A stretch of 64,000 nucleotides of DNA from Acidobacteriota bacterium (GTDB taxonomy: Bacteria > Acidobacteriota > Terriglobia > Terriglobales > Acidobacteriaceae), in contig QIBA01000034.1 of assembly GCA_003225175.1 (NCBI GenBank), positions 53,918-117,917 of the forward strand, read 5' to 3'. The notes below the pieces were generated by a model, which was not told where the DNA came from, did no database searches, and worked only from the letters and a program-made list of their open reading frames with translations. The translations under genes were made by a program, and so were the position numbers. Below are positions 39,292 to 48,467 of this stretch, piece after piece. The first letter of the stretch is position 1. Each line of letters opens with the position of its first letter.

Positions 39292-40173
39292 ATGAACACC
39301 TCCGTGCGGAATGATTGCCGAACTGTTGAAAGGAAAGCTGCGCTGGCGATTGGGTCGGATCCGCAATTGTCCGAGGTGCTAACCCGCGTCTTGCCGGAAT
39401 GGGAAGTAAAGCGGGCGGCAGACAACATGGCGGCTCTCGCAGCGATCGCGGCTCGCCCCTTCGCGGTTGTGGTCACCGGGGAGGAGACACCTGGTCTCGC
39501 AGATTTGGAACTGCTGCGAAAGATAAGAGTTGTGCGTCCACACACGCGACTTATAGTCCTCACGACTGAGAGAACGTCGTCCGATGTAATCGCCTGCATG
39601 CGCGAATATGCGTTCAGCTATTTTTCTAAGCCTTTTTCAGCAACGTCGTTGGAAACGATGTTGCGCCGAGCTGCTGAAGACGCGTGCTGGGACGACGGCA
39701 TAGAGGTCCTGGAAGCAATCCCAGAGTGGATCCGGATTGCAGCGCGATGCGACTTGGGCACTGCAGATCGGCTCCTGCAATTTCTGCACGAAATCACCGA
39801 CTTACCCGAGGACGAAAGTCATCAACTCGGGACAGCATTTCGCGAAATATTGCTTAATGCCATGGAGTATGGGGGAACATTCGATCCTACTCAGTATGTT
39901 GAGATCTCATACGTTCGCGCGCGGCACATGGTCTTGTGTCGGGTTAAAGATCCCGGAGACGGGTTTTCTCTTGAGGAACTTCAGCATGCTGCCATAACGA
40001 ATCCGCCTGACGATCCGCTCCGCCACACTATCGTCCGCGAAGCCCAGGGTCTTCGCGGTGGCGGCTTCGGCGTGTTAATGGCCAGAAGCCTCGTTGACGA
40101 CCTCATTTACAGCGAAAAGGGAAACGAGGTTCTTCTCGTCAAGTACTTGGAACCTACTCAGCTGTCAGCTTGA
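39292..40173 (+). CDS. Degenerate receiver fused to RsbW-like ATPase domain
   Basis: 293 residues from ATG 39292 (ATG 39207 is an alternative). The N-terminal 120 residues follow the receiver pattern (VVVTGEETPGLADLELLRKIR ... LIVLTTERT ... YFSKPFSATSL), but the phospho-acceptor position is glycine (G63) instead of aspartate, so it cannot be phosphorylated there. The C-terminal 150 residues are a HATPase_c_2/anti-sigma-kinase-type domain: N-box AFREILLNAMEYGG, G1 DPGDGF, G2 GGGFGVLMARSLVDDL. Such ATPases usually phosphorylate or sequester anti-anti-sigma factors. The pseudo-receiver may act as a docking domain. Confidence 0.78.
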   Translation: MNTSVRNDCRTVERKAALAIGSDPQLSEVLTRVLPEWEVKRAADNMAALAAIAARPFAVVVTGEETPGLADLELLRKIRVVRPHTRLIVLTTERTSSDVIACMREYAFSYFSKPFSATSLETMLRRAAEDACWDDGIEVLEAIPEWIRIAARCDLGTADRLLQFLHEITDLPEDESHQLGTAFREILLNAMEYGGTFDPTQYVEISYVRARHMVLCRVKDPGDGFSLEELQHAAITNPPDDPLRHTIVREAQGLRGGGFGVLMARSLVDDLIYSEKGNEVLLVKYLEPTQLSA

Positions 40174-40841
40174 ATCTCCTGCTTCAACACCACCCATGTC
40201 GCTGACGATAAAGTAGAGCAATTTCTCCTAGGCTTCGCGTCCGATTGGGGGACCTGAACAAACCCGACTCGAAGTGTTGGATCCCAACTTCGAATAACGA
40301 GGTCGACGATGGCAGTCCTTCGTCGACCGAAGTAGTTGAGCGTGTGAACTGAGTATCTGTGCCGGAATAACTCGTGACCACGGCAAGAGGAGATCCATTG
40401 GGATCATCAAACGGAAGGCGCGGAAGACCATCGGCTATCATTTCCTGCCACGCTTGAGAGCGTTGCTCCTACTGCGTTGCCACTTCCGGGCAGTGCAATG
40501 TCTGGAGTTGAGATTCTGGGTCCAAGTGGAGCGCTCAGCGGTGCTCCTGGCGCGGCAGTCGTTGCAGTCCCGCCTATCGACGCCGACAGCACAATCGCGA
40601 TCCAAGGTCGGTTGAGCATCTTTCACGTCACGCATTCTGCAAGCATCATCCTTGGCTGCCGGACCTATAGCGATGGCAGCTCATCGTAACTCACACACTA
40701 CCGCAATCTGTACAACAGTCAAAAGGATGTGCCTGAAGCGAATACCAGAGAGTACGCCAAGCCAGAGAGTGATAGATAACTGCTAATACTACTAGTGGCT
40801 ACGTCGACAGTAGTTAAGCAATATGCCTGAACGCGCTACTT
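40174..40841. other. Intergenic region of about 670 bp
   Basis: Three open frames of 65-85 codons overlap here on both strands (40184-40441 and 40407-40619 minus; 40477-40689 plus). None has a domain, signal peptide or good ribosome binding site; the Gly/Ala/Pro-rich minus frame could be the decayed end of a secreted protein. I see nothing I can name. Confidence 0.35.
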
Positions 40842-41213
40842 ATGAAGATAGACTTGATGCAACTCCGTCGACTAATTATGGCTGCTGCTCTCATTGCGAT
40901 GGTACCTGTTCGCGAAGCATCCGCCCATGCAATTCTCTTTGAGGCTACTCCCACCCGTAACTCGATAGTAAATGGCAGCTCAGTAGCGGTAAAGCTCCGC
41001 TTCAACGTTCGGATTGATCCCGGCCGCTCGCGACTGGCTCTTGTTTATCCGGGCGGTTCACTGCATGCCTTGCAAGTCAAGCAACAACAGCCCGCCGACG
41101 TGGTTGCTGCCGATGTCTCCGATTTGGGACCCGGTCATTACGATTTGAAGTGGCAGGTACTTGCTTCTGATGGCCACATGACTCAGGGCGACATCCCATT
41201 CGCGGTGAAATGA
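40842..41213 (+). CDS. copC: CopC-family periplasmic copper-binding protein
   Basis: 123 residues. Signal peptide cleaved at ASA-H would leave His29 as the first mature residue, the usual Cu(II) ligand of CopC, with D110 and H112 (ASDGHMTQG) as the other site residues. The CopC beta-sandwich segments HAILFEATPTRNSIV, VKLRFNVRIDPGRS and GHYDLKWQVLASDGH are clear. No Met-rich loop, so a Cu(II)-only type is likely. It lies 4 bp before copD and binds copper in the periplasm for delivery to CopD. Confidence 0.9.
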   Translation: MKIDLMQLRRLIMAAALIAMVPVREASAHAILFEATPTRNSIVNGSSVAVKLRFNVRIDPGRSRLALVYPGGSLHALQVKQQQPADVVAADVSDLGPGHYDLKWQVLASDGHMTQGDIPFAVK

Positions 41214-41217
41214 CTCC

Positions 41218-42861
41218 ATGTGGAGTGTCGACCGGCTGGCGGGCGTGTACGCGTATCTGGCCGTCGTTCTGCGCGCTGCTATTCTCGTATTCCAATCCCT
41301 GATTCTTGGTGGAGTCATCTTCATTTGGTCGGCTCTGAGGAGTCCATCGGAATCCGTCTGGTCTCCAGAAATTGACGCTGCACGCACTAAGTGTCTTCGT
41401 CTGCTGCGCATCTCGGGCTTACTCCTCGTAGCGGCACATGCATTGTGCTTACTTGTCAATTGCAGTATTTTGATTCAATCCGCAGGTCTGTCGATTCCTG
41501 ACATCATCGGCGCAAACTTCGTACTTGCTGCGTTCATTGCTATGTGTTCGGGGTTGCTGATTGTTCAGGCGGCAGTCATTTCGCGGCGCAGAATGTGGCC
41601 ACCTTTGGTCCTTGCTGTTCTCATACTCGGCTCGAGTGTGATGACCAATCATGCTGCTGCGCGCATAGATAGCCGGGCTTCACTAATAGTCTTCACCACG
41701 CTGCATCTGCTCGCTGCAGGAGCGTGGATAGGAGGGCTGCCTTACGTGCGCATGGCAGTCTCGGCGGCGCCGGATGGGATCGCCTTCATCTTCGCCAAAC
41801 GATTCTCGTATATTGCGACGTTGAGTGTATCGGTGCTCGCCCTAAGTGGAGTTGCAGCCTCGTTGAAATACGTCGACAGTGCGACTGCGATATATGGAAC
41901 CTCCTATGGCGTGATGCTTGGAGCCAAGGCATGTCTTTTTGCCGCGCTGTTAGCGTTGGGAGCGATGAACCACAGGGGAATCAGAAACCTGTCTCCGGTG
42001 AAGCTCGCACCGCGGCTGAAGCGCTGCGTAGAAGCGGAAATTGTGATCGGTATCACTGCTTTCTTAGCGGCTGCATCTTTGACATCACAACCGCCTGCTG
42101 TAGATCTCAAAGCTGATCGCGTAAGCCTGAGCGCAATCTTCCAGCGCGCGCGACCAACATGGCCCAGGCTCAGGACTCCGGAGCTGAGAGATATCTCTCC
42201 TGCGACACGGCACCTATCAGAAAAAACAGCGGCGGCGGACCACATCGCCGATGTTGGCATAGCGCGTTCTGATGTCGCGGCTCCGAACACTGCTTCGGAC
42301 ATCGCCTGGTCAGAGTACAACCACAATTGGGTTGGTCTAATGCTCCTCGTGATCGGCTTATTTGCTTTTCTCTCACGGACAGGCAGAGTGCCGATTGCCC
42401 ACCACTGGCCTCTCATCTTTCTCGCTCTTGGAGTCTTCATATTCATAAGAGCCGATCCCGAAAACTGGCCGCTGGGACCAAACCGCTTCTGGGAGAGCTT
42501 TGATCAAGTTGAGGTTCTACAGCATCGCGCGGCAGCCTTGATGGTGGTTGCATTTGCGGCATTTGAATGGCGGGTGCAGCGCAACAGAACGCGTTCACTC
42601 CTTCCGTCACTAGTGTTTCCGGCAGTGTGCGTCATTGGAGGGGCGCTACTCCTTACACACACTCATGCCTTTGCAAACTCGAAAGATCAGGTATTGGCCG
42701 AATTGAGCCACACCCCATTAGCGATCCTGGGCGTTCTCGCAGGCTGCATGCGGTGGCTCGAGCTGCGTCTCCCCCGGCCGGACTCAAGGATTCCCGGTCA
42801 GATGTGGCCACTCTGTTTCATGCTGATCGGGGCGCTGTTGTTGACTTACAAGGAAGGCTAA
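41218..42861 (+). CDS. copD: CopD-family copper transport membrane protein with extended C-terminus
   Basis: 547 residues with many hydrophobic helices. The CopD core covers about residues 20-290, with RASLIVFTTLHLLAAGAWIGG, FSYIATLSVSVLALSGV and AKACLFAALLALGAMNH. A polar linker (about 295-360) leads to a second membrane region (365-545) with LLLVIGLFAFLSRTG, RAAALMVVAFAAFEW and THTHAFANSKDQVLAELSHTPLAILG; its histidines may take part in metal handling. The fusion is longer than stand-alone CopD (about 300). Encoded 4 bp after copC. Converges with the MASE1 kinase gene (18 bp between stops), which could be its sensor; inference. Confidence 0.85.
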   Translation: MWSVDRLAGVYAYLAVVLRAAILVFQSLILGGVIFIWSALRSPSESVWSPEIDAARTKCLRLLRISGLLLVAAHALCLLVNCSILIQSAGLSIPDIIGANFVLAAFIAMCSGLLIVQAAVISRRRMWPPLVLAVLILGSSVMTNHAAARIDSRASLIVFTTLHLLAAGAWIGGLPYVRMAVSAAPDGIAFIFAKRFSYIATLSVSVLALSGVAASLKYVDSATAIYGTSYGVMLGAKACLFAALLALGAMNHRGIRNLSPVKLAPRLKRCVEAEIVIGITAFLAAASLTSQPPAVDLKADRVSLSAIFQRARPTWPRLRTPELRDISPATRHLSEKTAAADHIADVGIARSDVAAPNTASDIAWSEYNHNWVGLMLLVIGLFAFLSRTGRVPIAHHWPLIFLALGVFIFIRADPENWPLGPNRFWESFDQVEVLQHRAAALMVVAFAAFEWRVQRNRTRSLLPSLVFPAVCVIGGALLLTHTHAFANSKDQVLAELSHTPLAILGVLAGCMRWLELRLPRPDSRIPGQMWPLCFMLIGALLLTYKEG

Positions 42862-42879
42862 CCGACCGTGGTTTGCGAG

Positions 42880-44532
42880 CTAGTTCTCTTGCTGAAGATG
42901 AGCCTCAGTTTGAAGCGGAATTGTAGCCGTAATCATCGTTCCCCTCTCGCTCGCAGAGAGGATGTTGCAATTACCATTCAGCACCGTCACACGCTCACGT
43001 AGGTTCGCAAGCCCGATCCCCTGACCAGGATATTCTTCATTCCCGATATCAATCGCATCATGCCCAATGCGCAGGACAGCACGTTCCTCACTTACTGCCA
43101 AATCTATGGTCACGTTGCGCGCGCGGCCGTGCTTCACAATGTTCTGCACGGCCTCCTCAGCAACACGATATAAGCAAAGCGAAGCATCCTCTCCGATTTT
43201 CTTAGCTTCATGTTCGGTAAAGCCAATCTGAATGCCACTCTGCTGCACGACGCGCTGAAATAAAGTCCTTAACGCTGCCCCAAGACCGGCATACTCGAGA
43301 ACAAAAGGATGTACTTCGTGCGACAACTGACGGGTCGCTTCAGAAACCTGCGTAACTTCTCGGTAGAGAGACTTAAGATCGGCATCACCCGGCAAAAGCC
43401 CACCCGATCCCAATCGATCAATCTCGACCGCAATTAACGCCAGCCGCTGCACGATGTTGTCGTGGAGTTCTCTTCCCAGGCGCTGGCGATGTTCGTCTTC
43501 CAAGTTGATCAAGCGTTTGCGGGTCTCGGTTAACGATGCCAAAGCTCGACCTTGCTCCACTTTGAAACCTTGGAGCAGTACCAACGGCAAAGTGAACCCC
43601 AGGAGAAAGAAGTGAACAAAAAGTACGTTCTCGGTCATCGACGCTCTTGGCAGAGGGCCATGCCCGATCATCGCATTCCAGATCGAGATCAAGGCAACCG
43701 CTAAGAGTGACGTGCTCAGTACGCTCAAATCAAACCGCAGCGCCGCCCATAATAGGAAAATCAATGGCGCAGAGATGAGCGCCGGGATACTACTTATCAG
43801 ATTCTGCGTCCCGAAGATCAATAGGCTCACAATCACTGTGCCGAGGAAGAGGAAGCTTGCTTCCAGCAATCTTGCGAAACTCAGGCCGCGAACCCATGAC
43901 AACCGACGCACACCAAGCACCACGATGATTGGAACGAATATCAGCTCGGAGATCATGTTCGAAGAGAGGCGTGTGGTCCATAGCATCCAGTAGCCGCTTC
44001 CTTGCCCAGTGAGCACCACAACTGCTGCATCCAGGAACGACGTGGCGATTGGGGCGACAAACACGCCGAAAATCACAAAGATCACCGTGTCAAACAGACT
44101 ACTGAGTGGTCGCAGTTTCGATCCGAACCGGCGTATGCAGGCTGCTCCAACCAGAGCTTCGCCTGCATTGCTGCAGAACCAACCGATCGCCCCAGCCGGA
44201 GGCACTCCTGCGCCCAATTGCGCGAGGAGGTGAGCCGGAAGAACCCCGACCAACAGGAAGACCCAAATTCGAGTCGGAGTTAGCAAGAGCACGGCCAGCA
44301 GGATTGCATTCGGCGGCCACAACGTGCCGATCGGCGTGCTTGCGGGCGTTAATAGAAAACCAAGCTTTGTTCCGAAGTAGTAGGCGAGTGCCGTAGCGAG
44401 TGCTAGAAAGGGAACCTGCAGGTGCAGGAGAACGGCAACCGCAGTTCGCGGTCTGACCTCCGCCCTCTGTGAAAGAGCGCGGTTCGATAACAAAAACTGC
44501 GCAAGGTTTGCCATTCCGAGAACTCTCGACAA
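42880..44532 (-). CDS. MASE1-domain sensor histidine kinase (HisKA_3)
   Basis: 550 residues. The first 310 are a MASE1 integral-membrane sensor with about eight helices (ALAYYFGTKLGFLLTP, STPIGTLWPPNAILLAVLLL, ISAPLIFLLWAALRF). A short linker leads to HisKA_3 with the phospho-histidine in RLGRELHDNIVQRLALIAVE, then HATPase with an intact N-box (VAEEAVQNIVKHG) and G2 (GQGIGLANLRERV). The G1 box, normally DxGxG, reads RIGHDAIDIG, so nucleotide binding may be altered. Encoded downstream of a receiver on the same strand (199-bp gap), its probable partner. The MASE1 ligand is unknown. Confidence 0.87.
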   Translation of the reverse strand: MSRVLGMANLAQFLLSNRALSQRAEVRPRTAVAVLLHLQVPFLALATALAYYFGTKLGFLLTPASTPIGTLWPPNAILLAVLLLTPTRIWVFLLVGVLPAHLLAQLGAGVPPAGAIGWFCSNAGEALVGAACIRRFGSKLRPLSSLFDTVIFVIFGVFVAPIATSFLDAAVVVLTGQGSGYWMLWTTRLSSNMISELIFVPIIVVLGVRRLSWVRGLSFARLLEASFLFLGTVIVSLLIFGTQNLISSIPALISAPLIFLLWAALRFDLSVLSTSLLAVALISIWNAMIGHGPLPRASMTENVLFVHFFLLGFTLPLVLLQGFKVEQGRALASLTETRKRLINLEDEHRQRLGRELHDNIVQRLALIAVEIDRLGSGGLLPGDADLKSLYREVTQVSEATRQLSHEVHPFVLEYAGLGAALRTLFQRVVQQSGIQIGFTEHEAKKIGEDASLCLYRVAEEAVQNIVKHGRARNVTIDLAVSEERAVLRIGHDAIDIGNEEYPGQGIGLANLRERVTVLNGNCNILSASERGTMITATIPLQTEAHLQQEN

Positions 44533-44731
44533 CCCGGTGAAACTCTTGAAAGTCTAATCTCTCAAGAATGAGGGACAGGATACTCCCAAAAAGGGAGATG
44601 GCCCAAGAAGATTTGTTAACGTCAGATTAAGATATTGCTTGCGTGTTTGTGAATTCTTTGAGTCCCGCAAACAGGCGGAGTGGCACATTGGACAGTTCCT
44701 GTCGTCGGAAACTCAAACGAACAGCATAGGT

Positions 44732-45115
44732 TTACTCAGCCGACGTGAAGGGATGGCCGGCGGCAACCGACTTCACCGCAGTAATTAGGTCTCGTACCAT
44801 TCGCGGTTTGAACACATAGCCCAGAGCCCCCGCTGCGCGCGCGGTGTCAATCGTTTCCCGGTCATTCTCGACAGAACAGATAACAACGTGTGTCGAATGC
44901 CCGTTCCGGGACAATTCCCTGGTGAGCTCGATTCCATTCATTCGCGGCATTACGACATCCAGCACAGCGACATCGGGCTTGTAGCGCTGGATACATTCCA
45001 GCGCGGCAGTGCCGTCGGTGGCGGTAGCGATAACATCGAAGTGAGCTCGCAGCAGCAACACAATTTGATCCAACATTTTCTGGTTATCGTCCGCCACTAT
45101 GATGCGCAATTTCAT
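44732..45115 (-). CDS. Single-domain response regulator paired with MASE1 kinase
   Basis: 127 residues from ATG 45115 (a longer frame to 45145 adds ten). Acidic pair D9/D10 (IIVADDNQKM), phospho-acceptor D53 (VAVLDVVMPRMNGIE), lysine in GYVFKPR. Receiver only. Same strand and just upstream of the MASE1 kinase, so the two may be co-transcribed. A perfect 19-bp palindrome lies 67 bp upstream of its start, a possible operator. Confidence 0.85.
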   Translation of the reverse strand: MKLRIIVADDNQKMLDQIVLLLRAHFDVIATATDGTAALECIQRYKPDVAVLDVVMPRMNGIELTRELSRNGHSTHVVICSVENDRETIDTARAAGALGYVFKPRMVRDLITAVKSVAAGHPFTSAE

Positions 45116-45560
45116 TGCATGAAGACACAAATCAGCAGTGTGCATACTATTCCAAGTTGCTGACCGGCGTTCCTTACGAATGTAACCAACCGTTGGTTAC
45201 CAGGACGGGGTGGATCACCAGGTCCTGCGCCTGCGACGGCGCAATGGTGGCTTATCTAAGCTGGTTTTCGGAGCATTGCAACTTAGTCAGTGCGCGTTCT
45301 GCGCATCGTCCGATTGCTCCCTTTCGGGGCGCCGCAGTGGACAAGGTGAGGTCATGTGCGGATCTGCCCCCAAATGACGTGAATATCAACCGACAGTTCG
45401 GATCAGTGGATTGCCGGGACACGCCTGTTGCCCGCAGGATTCGCTTGGCCCTGTTTTAATTGGCAGTTTTCCAGCGTATTAAGGATCGGTAGTTTCTGAG
45501 ACTGAGGTCTTCGGCTGGTTCGGCCAAATCGGTGCGCGGTATTACAAAAGGAGAGCACAG
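45116..45560. other. Divergent intergenic region
   Basis: Between the receiver gene (minus) and a secreted-protein gene (plus). One long plus-strand frame (45115-45459) has no ribosome binding site or domain. The notable element is the palindrome at 45182-45200; GGAG for the plus gene lies at about 45550. Confidence 0.45.
45182..45200. promoter_or_regulatory. Perfect palindrome GTAACCAAC-C-GTTGGTTAC
   Basis: Nine-base arms around a single central base, with no T tract on either side. Such compact symmetry suits a dimeric regulator's operator. It is 67 bp upstream of the receiver start and about 360 bp upstream of the plus-strand gene, so the receiver-kinase pair is the likelier target. Confidence 0.55.
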
Positions 45561-46142
45561 ATGCGAGACATAGAGAGGTTGCTCTGTAAGGGCCTCACAG
45601 GTTCCATCTTCTTTTTATTGATAGTCGTCGGCACAATCGTCCAGGCTCAGGGACGCATGACGATCCAGGCGACCGCCATGGGAACGAGCACGCAATTGGG
45701 CAGGCTGTACAACGTGAATATCCTGATCGAGAAGTTTTCCACCGCGGATGATCAGCAGACGTTAATCGCTGCCTTCAAGCGCTCAGGCCAAGATGGACTT
45801 ATTGATGTTCTCGAGGACATGAAGCCCAAAGGCCGGGTCAGATTCGCCAGTGGCGGCGTTGGCAATGATGTCAAATACATCATCGAATTGCCCTCCGACA
45901 AGGGGCGCAAATTGCGTCTCATCACCGACCGCAATCTCGCGTTCGGCGAACTGTACAACGGGACGCGCTCCCGGGATTACAGTGTCGGAGCGATCGAGCT
46001 GGTGCTCACCCCAGACGGCAAGGGCTCCGGCACGGTGCTGCCGGCATGCAAACTGAGGGTGAACAAGAAGACAAAGCAGATCGAGATCGAAACCTATCAG
46101 AACCCCTGGAAGCTGAGCAATTTCATAATCTCAAACGATTGA
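45561..46142 (+). CDS. Secreted protein of unknown function
   Basis: 193 residues; AAAGGAGAG lies 6-13 nt before ATG 45561. Signal peptide (SIFFLLIVVGTIVQAQG). The mature part has alternating beta strands and polar turns (MTIQATAMGTSTQLGRLYNVNILIE..., LIAAFKRSGQDGLIDVLEDM, VKYIIELPSDKGRKLRLITDRNLAFGEL). No cysteines of note after the signal and no domain recognised. The clear ribosome binding site and signal peptide make the gene itself secure. It precedes the carbonic anhydrase gene by 148 bp. Confidence 0.7.
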   Translation: MRDIERLLCKGLTGSIFFLLIVVGTIVQAQGRMTIQATAMGTSTQLGRLYNVNILIEKFSTADDQQTLIAAFKRSGQDGLIDVLEDMKPKGRVRFASGGVGNDVKYIIELPSDKGRKLRLITDRNLAFGELYNGTRSRDYSVGAIELVLTPDGKGSGTVLPACKLRVNKKTKQIEIETYQNPWKLSNFIISND

Positions 46143-46290
46143 ACCGCACCAAACAGGCAATTTGCTCTGGCGCACCAGTTATCGTAGTGCCTCGCGAGAT
46201 GGTCACGTGCCGTGCGAGCTCTCGGTTTGATACGAGTCGCGAGTTCTGGACTTTCGCTGTGTCTGCTCTCAGCGTCAGTTTGGTGTGTGA

Positions 46291-47103
46291 ATGCGGGCGC
46301 AAACGGAAATTCCGAAACAGGCTGCCCTGGAGAAAGCCTCGCGAAGGTGGGCTGGGGTTTTTCTGTTTGCGATCTGCTCTCTTGCAGCAACGGTCATGCT
46401 GGCGCAGGACCACCACGCTGATCCAGCGCATAGCTGGACGTATTTCGGCGAACGTGGGCCGGAGCACTGGGGCGATCTCAGTCCCGAGTTCGCTGCCTGC
46501 GGCGCCGGCCAGGCGCAGTCGCCGATCGATATCACCCATCCCAATGTCGCGCAGCTTCCGCCGATTCACTTCGCTTACTCTGCCTCGCCGTTGAAGATTA
46601 TTGACAACGGCCATACCATCCAGGTCAACTACGCGCGCGGCAACACCATTGGTCTCGATGGCAAGACCTACGAGTTGGTGCAGTTCCACTTTCACCATCC
46701 CAGCGAAGAGGAGATCACTGGCAAACGCTACGCAATGGTGGCTCACCTCGTACATAAGAATAGTCAGGGCAAGCTTGCGGTGGTCGCGGTGCTGATCGAA
46801 GAGGGCGATCCTAACCCGCTCATCAGCACACTGTGGAACAATCTGCCGCCTACCAAGAACAAAGAGCTTGAGCGGAAGTCCGTCGAAGTGCATGTTGCCG
46901 ATCTGCTGCCGTCAAACCACAACTACTACACGTTCGACGGCTCATTGACTACGCCTCCGTGTACAGAAGGGGTTAGCTGGTACGTACTCGAGACACCTCT
47001 GTCACTTTCGAAAGCGCAGATTGAGAAGTTCGCCAGCATCTATCCGCGCAACGCGCGGCCCATCCAGCCGCTGCACAATCGCGTCGTGCGGGAAAGTAAG
47101 TAG
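46291..47103 (+). CDS. Alpha-class carbonic anhydrase
   Basis: 270 residues with an N-terminal signal sequence (FLFAICSLAATVMLA). Zinc ligands H133 and H135 (QFHFHHPSEEE) and H152 (MVAHLVH) show the bacterial spacing of 2 and 17; the proton-shuttle histidine is H108 (DNGHTIQV), the gatekeeper threonine lies in SLTTPPCTEG, and C70 and C224 can form the conserved disulfide. SYGxxGPxHW-like FGERGPEHWGDL and SPIDI are also present. It hydrates CO2 to bicarbonate and H+ in the periplasm. No strong Shine-Dalgarno, so the exact start is tentative. Could support pH handling alongside the decarboxylases elsewhere in the window. Confidence 0.93.
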   Translation: MRAQTEIPKQAALEKASRRWAGVFLFAICSLAATVMLAQDHHADPAHSWTYFGERGPEHWGDLSPEFAACGAGQAQSPIDITHPNVAQLPPIHFAYSASPLKIIDNGHTIQVNYARGNTIGLDGKTYELVQFHFHHPSEEEITGKRYAMVAHLVHKNSQGKLAVVAVLIEEGDPNPLISTLWNNLPPTKNKELERKSVEVHVADLLPSNHNYYTFDGSLTTPPCTEGVSWYVLETPLSLSKAQIEKFASIYPRNARPIQPLHNRVVRESK

Positions 47104-47241
47104 GAGAACTACTTGGCTTCGGTGGACCCTCTTAGCGAGAATATGGAAAGCGTCTGATCTGTAAGGCGCACTCACAAGCAAAAAGCGCGCCAAGCTTCTC
47201 GCTCCTGATCACTCCGATGGCGATTCCGGACCGGTGGCGCC

Positions 47242-48132
47242 TTGATCGAATATGCCGTTTGCCAAAAACGGGTGTGCTACTTCTTGCGATGCACGGTTAT
47301 GACTCTGGCAGTGTGTCTTGCCGAAAGCAATCTCGCGTTTGGGCAATGGTTGGGAACGCAGACCGGTTGCTATGCAGATTCGATCGTCGCAAATCCGAAC
47401 CGGCCTACGGTCGCGAATCCTGCTGACATCACGCAATACGGCGTATTGGAAGTAGAGTACGGCTGGGATCGGTTCTGGACTGAAGAAGATTCTCGAAGGA
47501 AGTCGGTTGGTGGTCTTGTGAAGTTTGGGATGCTGTGCGACGTTGAGTTGCGCTGGGGCACAACCTCGTTCCTGTCGCTGACTGGTGCGAGTGGCACACA
47601 CCAGAGTTTTGGAGACAATTGGCTTGGCCCGCAGATCCGAGTTCATCGGCAGACGAAACGAGTGCCCACTTTGGCCTTCAGCTATGCGGTCAAAATACCA
47701 TCGGCCAGCACGGCAGCTGGCTTAGGAACGGGACGCGTGGATCACCAACTTACTTTTTTGGCGGGAAAAGACCTCATGCATTTTCATTTGGACTTCAACG
47801 CCAGCCAATTCCTGATCGGACGCCCGAATGCGTCCGGGTTTGATCGGAACCAGCAACTGAATCTCGCGTTTTCACACTTCATCTACCGCAGTCTCCAGTT
47901 CACTGGGGAATTCTATGGTCAGACAGAACTCAACCAAACGTCCCCTGCGTTCGCTTCTACGCTGTGGGCGCTGACATACACCGTTTTTCCACGGCTGGTG
48001 ATTGACGGCGGTTTCGAATCGGGACTCACTTCCGGCGCGCCACGTCTGCACGTGTTCGTGGGAGCGACGTATTCGATAGCAAATCTCTATCCCGTACGAC
48101 CGCGAACACGATCGGGCAATCCAGCCAATTGA
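47242..48132 (+). CDS. Outer-membrane beta-barrel, transporter (Phenol_MetA_deg-like) family
   Basis: Up to 296 residues. The mature part has barrel-type strands (VLEVEYGWDRFW, KFGMLCDVELRWG, DNWLGPQIRVH, TLAFSYAVKIPSAS, QLTFLAGKDLMHFHLDFNASQ, LVIDGGFESGLTSGAPRLHVFVGATYSI), as in the second family member at 9735-10682. The start is unclear: the frame opens with TTG 47242, with GTG 47272 and ATG 47299 as alternatives; all leave a signal-like stretch ending LAFGQ. It may carry out small-solute export or import across the outer membrane. Confidence 0.65.
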   Translation: MIEYAVCQKRVCYFLRCTVMTLAVCLAESNLAFGQWLGTQTGCYADSIVANPNRPTVANPADITQYGVLEVEYGWDRFWTEEDSRRKSVGGLVKFGMLCDVELRWGTTSFLSLTGASGTHQSFGDNWLGPQIRVHRQTKRVPTLAFSYAVKIPSASTAAGLGTGRVDHQLTFLAGKDLMHFHLDFNASQFLIGRPNASGFDRNQQLNLAFSHFIYRSLQFTGEFYGQTELNQTSPAFASTLWALTYTVFPRLVIDGGFESGLTSGAPRLHVFVGATYSIANLYPVRPRTRSGNPAN

Positions 48133-48467
48133 TATGTAATAGAGCGACTGGCCCCGCGCTTATGCTATTGCATTTGAACTTTGCGTTCGGCAGACATTTA
48201 GCACCTTAGAGGTGGTCGTCACTTCGACATCCATTCTGGGCACAAACACGCGTTCTTCTAAATTGAACCGATTAATTCCATCTCCCAAATTCCTACCTTG
48301 CACTGCTATTTCTCACAGTAGCGTCCCGTACTCTCTGGATGCATTCTCAGCCCTGGATCCCGTTTTGTATCGGCATCCGTTTTGGCCATGAAATTGGAAA
48401 CACACGGCGACGCGGTCCAGTGAGTTCGCAGCAATCGACAAGATTCAGATTTCAGAATGGAGAAAAT
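48133..48467. other. Intergenic region before the OmpA-like gene
   Basis: The reading frame of the next gene is open from 48339 but without homology or a signal peptide until ATG 48468. No other gene seen; presumably promoter and leader. Confidence 0.4.

Noticed and set aside
40184..40689. Two or three overlapping small ORFs as genes
   Set aside because: No ribosome binding site, signal peptide or domain; frames overlap antisense to each other.
45115..45459. Plus-strand ORF of 114 codons
   Set aside because: Starts antisense to the receiver gene, no ribosome binding site, unusual Cys/Arg-rich composition; the intergenic palindrome lies inside it.
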